From Verrucomicrobiota bacterium (GTDB taxonomy: Bacteria > Verrucomicrobiota > Verrucomicrobiia > Limisphaerales > JACPZS01): a stretch of DNA of 32,585 nucleotides. The notes under the pieces are model-generated. The model ran no database searches. It saw only the letters and a list, made by a program, of their open reading frames with translations, and was not told the DNA's origin. Shown piece by piece: positions 1 to 6,248 of the stretch (within the stretch, counting starts at the first letter, position 1; every line of letters begins with the position of its first letter). The position numbers and the translations under genes are program-made. Where the stretch lies: the NCBI GenBank assembly GCA_016195385.1, contig JACPZS010000218.1, positions 1 to 32,585 of the forward strand, written 5' to 3'.

Positions 1-18
1 ATGGAGCGGCTGCTTTGA
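1..18 (+). CDS. C-terminal tail of an upstream gene (partial)
   Basis: The first 18 bases form an open frame ending in TGA at 16-18 (last residues ERLL). The TTG start of the next gene at 15 overlaps this stop, the usual spacing inside an operon. ABC-2 permease pairs of this type are normally preceded by their ATP-binding subunit, so this is probably the ATPase end. That rests on context only; too little sequence is present to identify it. Confidence 0.4.
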   Translation: MERLL

Positions 19-821
19 AAAAATACTGGCACGTCATCAACGTCGGGATCCAAAACACCCTGAGCTACCGGGTGAATTTTTTGTTCCGCAGCTTGTTCAG
101 CCTGATCCCTCTCACCGCCGTCATCATGCTCTGGCGCGCGATTTACGCCGACAAAACGGCGGGTGAAAAAATTTCCGAATACACGCTGGCACAAATGATC
201 TCGTATTACTTGTTGGTCACCATCGTGGATGCGCTCACGGCGGTGAACGAAGACGACTGGCAAATCGCCGCCGACATCAAGGACGGCAACATCAGCCAGT
301 TTCTGCTCAAGCCCATCGACTATCTCACGTACCGCCTCTGTCTGTTTTTTTCGGGACGGATGATCTTCACGGCGGTCGCGTTCGTGCCGGTCACGCTGTT
401 CATCCTGTGGCTGCGCGAATACTTCGTGCTGCCGCCGACGCTGGCGGCGTTCGGCTGGTTTCTGGTTTCGCTCGTGTTGACGGGCCTGTTGCAATTCTTC
501 ATCTCGTACACCATGGCGCTGCTGGCGTTTTGGGTGCTCGAAGTGGCGACGTTTATTTTCATTCTGTTCGCGTTCGAGTACATCGCCGGCGGACACATGT
601 TTCCGCTGAACATCCTGCCGCCTGCGCTGGCGCACGCGCTGAACTTCACGCCGTTTCCCTACCTGCTCTTTTTCCCCGTCAGCATCTACCTCGGCCAGAC
701 CTCGGGCGCGGCGCTCCGCGAAGGACTCATGATTCAACTCGGCTGGGTCGTGGCCGCGTACGCGTTGGCGCGTTTCGTCTGGCATCGCGGGATCAAAAAA
801 TACTCGGCGGTGGGAGGGTGA
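15..821 (+). CDS. ABC-2 type transporter permease (COG4587/DUF990-like)
   Basis: A 268-residue integral membrane protein of the ABC-2 family, the channel half of an ABC exporter of unknown substrate. About six hydrophobic segments are visible (near residues 25-45, 60-75, 110-135, 142-170, 172-195 and 238-255), with a short basic N-terminus (MKKYWHVINVG) followed by NTLSYRVNFLFRSLFSL, typical of this permease group. The length fits the family (about 260-270 residues). The start is TTG at 15, overlapping the TGA of the preceding gene, which suggests translational coupling. A second, related permease lies at 1907-2710; such pairs form a heterodimeric exporter with one ATPase. The pair is unusual in being separated by about 1.1 kb holding a membrane protein, a gene relic and a toxin-antitoxin module. 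Family assignment is strong; substrate is unknown. Confidence 0.85.
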   Translation: MKKYWHVINVGIQNTLSYRVNFLFRSLFSLIPLTAVIMLWRAIYADKTAGEKISEYTLAQMISYYLLVTIVDALTAVNEDDWQIAADIKDGNISQFLLKPIDYLTYRLCLFFSGRMIFTAVAFVPVTLFILWLREYFVLPPTLAAFGWFLVSLVLTGLLQFFISYTMALLAFWVLEVATFIFILFAFEYIAGGHMFPLNILPPALAHALNFTPFPYLLFFPVSIYLGQTSGAALREGLMIQLGWVVAAYALARFVWHRGIKKYSAVGG

Positions 822-848
822 GCGAATAATGCTGTTGCGATTCATCAG

Positions 849-1196
849 ATGAAAAACACCGCTCAACTCGGCTTCTCAGTTTGCTTCTCAGTTTGTTGTC
901 TCGGCCTTTGGATACTTGTCGGATATGGGCAACTTCTCACTCATGAACTCCTCGAAGGGCAGTCGATGCCGGAGTTGACTCAGCTTTGTTATACGATGCG
1001 GCCCGCTCTCCTTCTGCTCCCTATCCCAGCCGTAATATATTCAATCCTACAATTGCGTCGGACCGATGCGCCACCGATGCCGTCGGCAGTTTATGGGGTG
1101 ATTCTTTTTTGTTTATTCACCGTCTTATTCTCGGGTGTAACTTTCTCGTTGTACCTGCCTTGGAAGTGGGTTACTTGGTCAATTATGGAAAAATGA
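849..1196 (+). CDS. small hypothetical membrane protein
   Basis: I do not recognise this 115-residue protein. It has three likely membrane segments (about residues 8-30, 50-68 and 80-105) and ends in WKWVTWSIMEK. The ATG at 849 has no clear ribosome binding site. Base composition looks less GC-rich than the flanking permease genes, as if acquired separately. It sits 27 bases after the first ABC permease and just before a broken permease start, so it may have arrived with the insertion that separates the two permeases. A 12-base unit is repeated in tandem near its start (872-895), giving FSVCFSVC. It could be a real small gene or a chance open frame; coherent hydrophobic segments favour a gene. 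Confidence 0.5.
   Translation: MKNTAQLGFSVCFSVCCLGLWILVGYGQLLTHELLEGQSMPELTQLCYTMRPALLLLPIPAVIYSILQLRRTDAPPMPSAVYGVILFCLFTVLFSGVTFSLYLPWKWVTWSIMEK
872..895 (+). repeat. 12-bp perfect tandem duplication
   Basis: CTTCTCAGTTTG occurs twice back to back at 872-883 and 884-895. It is in frame inside the small membrane protein and duplicates the residues FSVC, a simple replication-slippage product. Confidence 0.85.
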
Positions 1197-1199
1197 CAA

Positions 1200-1286
1200 A
1201 TGTTTCACTCTCGCTCCACGCTCTACCGCTACTTCACCATCTACGCCGCGCTGTGGAAAAACTCCGTCGTGCGCGTTCATTTTTGA
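1200..1286 (+). pseudogene. truncated relic of an ABC-2 permease start
   Basis: An ATG at 1200 opens a 28-codon frame (MFHSRSTLYRYFTIYAALWK, then NSVVR and three unrelated codons) ending in TGA at 1284-1286. Its residues match the N-terminus of the intact permease at 1907 (MNSTLARYLSIYAALWKNSV). The first 13 codons differ at many bases, but 38 bases from 1238 to 1275 are identical to 1936-1973. The similarity stops abruptly at 1276. This looks like the left end of a homologous permease gene cut off by recombination or insertion. A 28-residue peptide with no membrane segment is unlikely to be functional. Confidence 0.75.
1238..1275 (+). repeat. 38-bp direct repeat, left copy
   Basis: A 38-base stretch starting CATCTACGCCGCGCTG and ending CGTCGTGCGCG is identical to 1936-1973. 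It flanks, in direct orientation, the block holding the toxin-antitoxin genes. Confidence 0.9.
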
Positions 1287-1348
1287 AGCGATACGATCCG
1301 CGCCTTTTGCGTTCGACGTAAGGTGCGATGCGTTCACTCTTGAAATTC

Positions 1349-1367
1349 GCGTGCAACGATAGCACGC
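1349..1367. promoter_or_regulatory. candidate operator palindrome upstream of the antitoxin
   Basis: GCGTGC-aacgata-GCACGC is a perfect 6-base inverted repeat with a 7-base spacer, ending 7 bases before the antitoxin ATG at 1375. Toxin-antitoxin operons are commonly autoregulated by the antitoxin or complex binding such palindromes. The operator role is inferred from position. Confidence 0.45.
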
Positions 1368-1374
1368 TGCTGCC

Positions 1375-1563
1375 ATGAGCAAGTTGGAGCAGATCGAAAG
1401 CGAACTGGCGAATTTATCGCAGGCGGAACTCCGCCAAATCCGTGGCTGGCTCGATGAGTTGATCGAGGATGAACAGGAGTTCACGCCAGCGTTTGAAGCG
1501 GCCATTCAAGAATCCGAGCGCGAAATGGCCCAAGGGCTTCGTCCGCGCGTCCGCAAGCCCTGA
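1375..1563 (+). CDS. antitoxin of a RelE/ParE-type addiction module
   Basis: A 62-residue, acidic, helix-rich protein beginning MSKLEQIESELANLSQAELR, followed by a WLDELIEDEQEF region. This layout (short helix with LSxxEL, Trp, acidic C-terminal arm) is common in small antitoxins paired with RelE/ParE toxins: the N-terminal part dimerises and the C-terminal arm wraps the toxin. The toxin frame begins 7 bases after the stop, so the two are co-transcribed. A 6-base inverted repeat lies immediately upstream. The acidic C-terminal arm and a toxin directly downstream support the call. No separate DNA-binding fold is obvious in so short a protein, so whether it binds the palindrome itself is uncertain. 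Confidence 0.75.
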   Translation: MSKLEQIESELANLSQAELRQIRGWLDELIEDEQEFTPAFEAAIQESEREMAQGLRPRVRKP

Positions 1564-1570
1564 CGTTGCC

Positions 1571-1834
1571 GTGGGCGCGGCGCTGCAAATTTATTACACG
1601 CGGTTCGACGCGGAGTTCTTCAAATTACCCGTGGCAACTCAGGCTCGCATCGAAGCCAGGATCGACGACTTGGGACTTCGCCTCGGCGCTTTTCCTCACC
1701 ATCGCTTGAAAGGTTCCAACCGATACCGGGTCCGCGCCGGTGACTATCGCGTCATTTACACATTCGACGTGCAGCAGAACGTCATTCATCTGCTGGCCGT
1801 GGGGCATCGACGGGAAATCTATCGTGACGTTTGA
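1571..1834 (+). CDS. RelE/ParE-family toxin
   Basis: An 87-residue protein with the RelE/ParE core: LQIYYTRFDAEFFKLP at the start, a helical pair (TQARIEARIDDLG), then LKGSNRYRVRAGDYRVIYTF and VIHLLAVGHRREIYRDV at the end. The pattern RxRxGDYRVIY followed by VGHRREIY is diagnostic of the superfamily, whose members are ribosome-dependent mRNA endonucleases (RelE) or gyrase poisons (ParE); the sequence alone does not say which. I chose GTG at 1571 because the frame upstream overlaps the antitoxin out of phase and has no family similarity, and the resulting length is typical. It lies 7 bases after the antitoxin stop. The module sits between two ABC permease genes and may stabilise that region. 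Confidence 0.85.
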   Translation: MGAALQIYYTRFDAEFFKLPVATQARIEARIDDLGLRLGAFPHHRLKGSNRYRVRAGDYRVIYTFDVQQNVIHLLAVGHRREIYRDV

Positions 1835-1906
1835 ACTGCAAGCTGCTGGTTTCAAGTTCACAATTAACATGAGCGCATGGACAAAGATTGAAGCCCAAGC
1901 TTGCGC

Positions 1907-2710
1907 ATGAACTCGACCCTTGCCCGTTACCTCAGCATCTACGCCGCGCTGTGGAAAAACTCCGTCGTGCGCGAGATGGGCTTCAAAGTGAACTTCATCC
2001 TCTGGATTTTCGTGGAGCTGCTATGGTTCGCGCTGCAAATCAGTTTCATGACAGTGATTTATTCACACACCGAGCACATCGCCTCGTGGTCGAAGTGGGA
2101 GGTGATTCTGCTGCTCGGCGTGAGCCATTTGATTCAACAACTTTTCACCGCGCTTTTTCTCTCCAACTGCACGGAGCTTTCCGAATACATCCGCACAGGC
2201 AAACTGGACTTCATGCTGCTCCTGCCGGTGAACACGCGCTTCATCGTCTCGTTTCGCAAAGTCGATCTCGGCAGTTTCGTCAATGGCGCCTCGGCGCTCG
2301 CGGTCATCATTTACGCCGCGCGCCAACTCCATCTGTCGCCGAGCGTCGCGCAGGTCGCCGGCTTCGCGGCGCTGATCGGCGTCGGCGTGCTGGTTCACTA
2401 TTCGCTGATGATCGCGCTGGCCAGCGTGAGCTTTTGGACGGTGCGCGCGCAGGGAATCGTCTGGGGTTACTACAACCTCTTCAACATTTCCCGCCTGCCC
2501 GACGCGGCGTTCCGCGGATTGTTCAAGGCGTTCTTCACGTTCGCGCTGCCGATTCTGCTCGTCTCGAACGTGCCGGCGAAAGTCATCGTCAAGCCGCTTG
2601 ACGAACCGTGGAAAATTCTCCTGCTCGCGTTCATGGCCGCGCTCTGCTTTGTGTTTTCCGAATGGGTCTGGCGAAAATCGCTGCGGCGTTACACGAGCGC
2701 CAGTTCGTGA
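1907..2710 (+). CDS. ABC-2 type transporter permease (COG3694/DUF990-like)
   Basis: A 267-residue integral membrane protein, partner of the permease at 15-821. About six hydrophobic segments are visible: residues 28-50 (FILWIFVELLWFALQ), 62-80, 105-120, 140-170, 205-222 and 232-250. The motif VVREMGFKVNFILWIF near residue 20 is typical of this permease group. ATG at 1907 is preferred; an in-frame TTG at 1901 would add two residues. The family is known to occur as ATPase plus two different permeases. Its first codons are duplicated at 1200-1286, and the toxin-antitoxin pair lies directly upstream, so it may have lost co-transcription with the first permease. Substrate unknown. Confidence 0.85.
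   Translation: MNSTLARYLSIYAALWKNSVVREMGFKVNFILWIFVELLWFALQISFMTVIYSHTEHIASWSKWEVILLLGVSHLIQQLFTALFLSNCTELSEYIRTGKLDFMLLLPVNTRFIVSFRKVDLGSFVNGASALAVIIYAARQLHLSPSVAQVAGFAALIGVGVLVHYSLMIALASVSFWTVRAQGIVWGYYNLFNISRLPDAAFRGLFKAFFTFALPILLVSNVPAKVIVKPLDEPWKILLLAFMAALCFVFSEWVWRKSLRRYTSASS
1936..1973 (+). repeat. 38-bp direct repeat, right copy
   Basis: Identical to 1238-1275 and located inside codons 10-23 of the intact permease. The distance between copies is 698 bases, enough to hold the relic end, the toxin-antitoxin module and the present permease start. Confidence 0.9.
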
Positions 2711-2875
2711 ACCAGCGACCCACCGACGACAGGCGAGAACCAACATTCCCCAACCGCAAACCACGGCTTGTGAAGTGAACATCCTTAACCTAGGTTCGGC
2801 GCACTGACTCAACCATCGACTTGCGACGCGACTCCGCGAGTGAGCACGACCTTTTGCTGCTGCTGAGTTTTGAAC

Positions 2876-5831
2876 ATGCCGGATTCCGCAAACAACGCGG
2901 GTGACAATTTTGCCGAGGCGCTGGCCGTGTACGGGGCCTTTGTCCGCCAGCGCGGTGGCGGCGCGGCGAAAGACTTCGACGACTTGTGCCGCGAATATCC
3001 GCGACTGGCCGGCCAACGTCATGGTTGGCCGTTTTGGCGAAGTGTATGTGATGGACTGGGGCTTGGCGAAAGTCACCGGCCGCAAAGACCTCCACAACAT
3101 CCGCCTCGTGCCTGACTCGCGGATTACCGTCACTGAGATTCAAACCCCGCGCGCCGCGAGCGGCGACATTACGACCGCCGATTCACCGCTCATCACGATG
3201 GACGGTTCGGTCGTGGGCACGCCGGCCTACATGCCACCTGAACAGGCGCGGGGCCAGGTCGAGCATGTCGATGCCCTCTCCGATGTCTATTCGCTGGGCG
3301 CAATTCTCTACAACCTGCTCACCGGCCAGGCACCGTATGTGGAACCGGGCGCGCGCCTCTCGCCGCACACAATTCTCGCGCGTGTGCTCGACGGTCCGCC
3401 GAAACGAATCCATACGCTCAACCCGAAAGCACCGCCCGAGTTGATCGCGATTTGCGAGAAAGCAATGGCCCGCGAGAAGCGCGACCGCTACGCCTCCAGC
3501 CTCGACTTCGCCGAAGACTTGCAGGCGTATCTGGACAATCGCGTGGTGAAAGCCTATCGCACCGGCGCGGTGGCGGAGTTCAAGTCGTGGGTCGCGCGGA
3601 ATCGCACGACGGCGTTAGTCACTGCTGGTGCGGCGGTGTTGGCCATCATTGGTGTCTTGGCATTCATTTCCCAGCAAAAGCAAGCGAACGAGGAATTGCG
3701 CCGAAATCTCTACGTGGCCGACATGAAGGTGGCGAGCGTCGCTTTGAAAGAAGGAAATCGCGGTTTCGCCACTGAGTTGGTGAACAAGTATCTCCACCAA
3801 ACTTGGGCAAACGATTTGCGTGGGTGGGAGTGGCGTTACCTTTGGAATCCCTGTCAGGGTAAAGAGCAATTCTCTCTCCATGGCCACAGTAACCGCGTCC
3901 TGTCGCTGGCATTCTCGCCGGACAGCAAAACACTTTTTTCCGTCGGATCTGGTGGCGTGGTTAAGGTTTGGGATATTGCTTCGGGAAAAGAACTGGCAAC
4001 GCCTCGTATCGGCAATGCTGTGGCCATTTCGCCGGCTGGCCAAACTCCGTTCATCGGCTGGCGCCACCCAGCATTTATCACTCATCTAGCCATTTCTCCG
4101 ACCGGTCAAACTTTGATCGTCGGCTCGTTTGGCGGCGTGGCCGTTCGCGATGGCCCGTCCTTCGCATCAGAGACAGAGAAGCCTTTGCCCGGAGCGAAAT
4201 CTCCGCCCGCGATTTCACCGAACGGCCAGACGCTGGTCACGGGCGGAACCAATGGGGTCATCATCTGGGACACGGCCAACTGGAAGAAACTTCACACTCT
4301 CGGCCAGTTGGTCGGTTGGAGAGTCGCCTTTTCTCCTGATGGCGCGATGGTTGCCATGCTAATCGAGAGCGGGGGAACATTCGAAGTCATGCTCTGGAAT
4401 GTCGCTTCACTCAGAGCAGATGGCGCCAGATCCCAGCCCGCGTCGGTCTTGCAGCGAGGCACAAACGAGTTCGGTTTTTTCGATGCCCTCGCCTTCTCGA
4501 AAGACGGGCAAATCCTCGCCACTGGAACCGGCCGCAGGCTCCAGCTTTGGGACCCCAAGACGGGCCTTCCGTTGAGCAAGCTCGACTCGAGTGGAGAATT
4601 CCGTGGGGGAGGCATCGTGTTTCTGCCAGACGGCAAGACTCTGCTCACGCATAAAAGGGACCAGGACTTCCGCGTTTGGGACATTTCGAGCCGCACCAAC
4701 ATCGTTTCCACCAATTCTATTCCCGGACACCTGCATGAGATTTGATCGCTGGTGCTCGCGCCCGATGGCCAGACACTCGCCAGCGGCAGCAAGGATGGCG
4801 CTATCAAACTCTGGAGCCCAGACGTATTTCAGGAGCGGCAGAGTGTTAAGGACCATCTTGAGGGTCACAGCATTGAGCAGATCGCGTTTTCGCGGGATGG
4901 TGGCACGATGTTCACGATTTCATCGAACCGCTCTTTTGGGACTTGGGAAACCGCGACGTTGCAGCCGCTGACTCCTTACGAACTGCCCCGCGATGTTCGC
5001 ATCGCGGTTATTTCGCCTCAAGGCAATCAAGTGGCTGCCGGACTGACCAACGGAGCCGTGCAAGTCTGGAGCGTGCCGAACCGTGGGAAAGCCCCGCAGC
5101 CAGGCCGAAATCTGCTTCTCGCGCCGCCAAGCGTTTCAGAACCTCCCTTTGCAGCGCGAATCGACGAAGACCGATCGGCCGCGTTTCTCTTGGTAACCTG
5201 GTCGGCCGACGGCCAACGTCTTGCCGCATACATGAACAGTCTTCACGTATGGGACGCCATCACGGACCAGCTTGTCAGAAAATTGCCGCTTGGAGATAAA
5301 CCCTATTCGATTGCCCTTTCCACGAACGGAAGAATTCTCGCGGCTGGGATCGATCAAAACATTGAGTTGTGGGATCTGACGACTGGCAATAAACTTCCGA
5401 CCTGCGTGGGCCACAGGGAGTACACACTGGAACTTACCTTCTCACCCGATGGCAAAACACTTGCGAGCGCTAACATCGATGGCACCGCGGCGCTGTGGGA
5501 GATTCCGAGTGGGAAGCGGAAATTCCCTCTGACCAGTCATCAATATGCGGTCATTCACCTGGCATTTTCGCCGGATGGCCGCACCCTCGCGACGCGCGGC
5601 GCCGACGACATGGTGAAACTTTGGAACGTCGAAACGGGGCGGGAATTGCTGACGATCGAATTGCCGCAGAATTCAACCGACTGGGGTCGTTATTTTGGCG
5701 GAGTAAGATTCTCTCCAGACGGCAGCCTGCTGGCCGTCGGCATACTTGTGCCGGCACCCCACATCGAGTTCAAGCGTGCTCCTGCGGTCACGGAAATTGA
5801 AGCGGCGGAAGCGGCGAAAGCCCGGAACTGA
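2876..5831 (+). pseudogene. decayed Ser/Thr kinase-WD40 repeat protein (deletion, frameshift, nonsense)
   Basis: Three pieces of one gene are visible. (1) From ATG 2876 to about 3010 a frame encodes an N-terminal region (MPDSANNAGDNFAEAL to DDLCREYPRLA) typical of PVC kinases. (2) The match then jumps, in another frame, to PANVMVGRFGEVYVMDWGLA, the end of the catalytic loop and the DFG region. The glycine loop, the lysine lobe and HRDLK are missing, with GGCCGGCC at the joint (3007-3014). The rest of the kinase (GTPAYMPPEQARG, DVYSLGAILYNLLTG), one membrane segment near 3610-3670 and about 14 WD40 units follow. (3) A TGA at 4743-4745 stands where WD40 units have Trp (HLHEI-stop-SLVLAPDGQTLA); the same frame then continues to TGA at 5829. 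No active kinase can be made. A WD40 fragment could be re-initiated at GTG 4752, which is speculative. The downstream ending (RAPAVTEIEAAEAAKARN) looks natural for the family. Confidence 0.85.
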
Positions 5832-6156
5832 TAATCTCAGGACTTCAGCCAATCGTTAACAGCCAACGCCAGCGGCGGAGTCCGGGTAGTCAGCGCCTCG
5901 CCATCTCCCACTCCAACGGCGACATCACCATCTGCAAGCTCCCGTAAATCGGGCGCGTGCTGGCTGAGTTCGTGTTGAGTCCCGTGAAAACAATTTGCGC
6001 CGGGGCTAAAACACTTGCTCGTGGAGAGTGCGACTGTTAGGTTGCATCCATTCCCTGGCGACCGAGCCGAGAATGCAAGCAGCGAACGGGCGACAAGCAA
6101 GAGCCTTCATGCCGGCGGTTTATTTTGCAGGCCGAACGAGACTGGCGAATGGAACG

Positions 6157-6180
6157 AAAAATCGCCAGCGGCGGTTTTTT
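6157..6180 (+). terminator. intrinsic terminator-like hairpin 1
   Basis: AAAAATCGCC-AGC-GGCGGTTTTT can pair over 10 positions (one T-G wobble), followed by one more T. The A and T tracts make it potentially bidirectional. It lies 69 bases before the PFOR start codon, so it could end transcription from the decayed kinase gene or act inside the PFOR leader. Confidence 0.6.
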
Positions 6181-6189
6181 CCCCTGCCC

Positions 6190-6217
6190 CCAACGATCTC
6201 CCGGCAGTTGGTTTTTT
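6190..6217 (+). terminator. intrinsic terminator-like hairpin 2
   Basis: CCAAC (6190-6194) pairs with GTTGG (6207-6211) across a 12-base loop and is followed directly by TTTTTT (6212-6217). It ends only 31 bases before the PFOR ATG, leaving little room for a separate promoter downstream of it. Confidence 0.5.
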
Positions 6218-6248
6218 CAAATCCAGCTTTGAACTCACAGATTTTATT

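Larger units (their letters stand above)
5832..6248 (+). other. 417-bp gene-poor leader upstream of PFOR
   Basis: No convincing gene. A short frame at 5879-5947 reads SPGSQRLAISHSNGDITICK, then LP and a stop, resembling the last strand of a WD40 protein; it may be a leftover of a duplicated repeat gene. The 12-mer CGCCAGCGGCGG occurs at 5867-5878 and again at 6163-6174. Two terminator-like hairpins lie at 6157-6180 and 6190-6217. I do not recognise a known riboswitch. Confidence 0.5.

Noticed and set aside
1888-2601. A 237-codon plus-strand frame overlapping the second permease
   Set aside because: Arg/His-rich shadow in another frame; the permease frame has membrane helices and family motifs.
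2787-2796. 10-base palindrome AACCTAGGTT upstream of the decayed kinase gene
   Set aside because: Short, single and 80 bases from a pseudogene start; no way to tell it from chance.
4743-4745. TGA as selenocysteine or recoded tryptophan in the WD40 gene
   Set aside because: Many genes here end in TGA, so TGA is not Trp. A Sec in a WD40 Trp position makes no chemical sense and I see no SECIS-like hairpin. The upstream deletion shows the gene is broken anyway.
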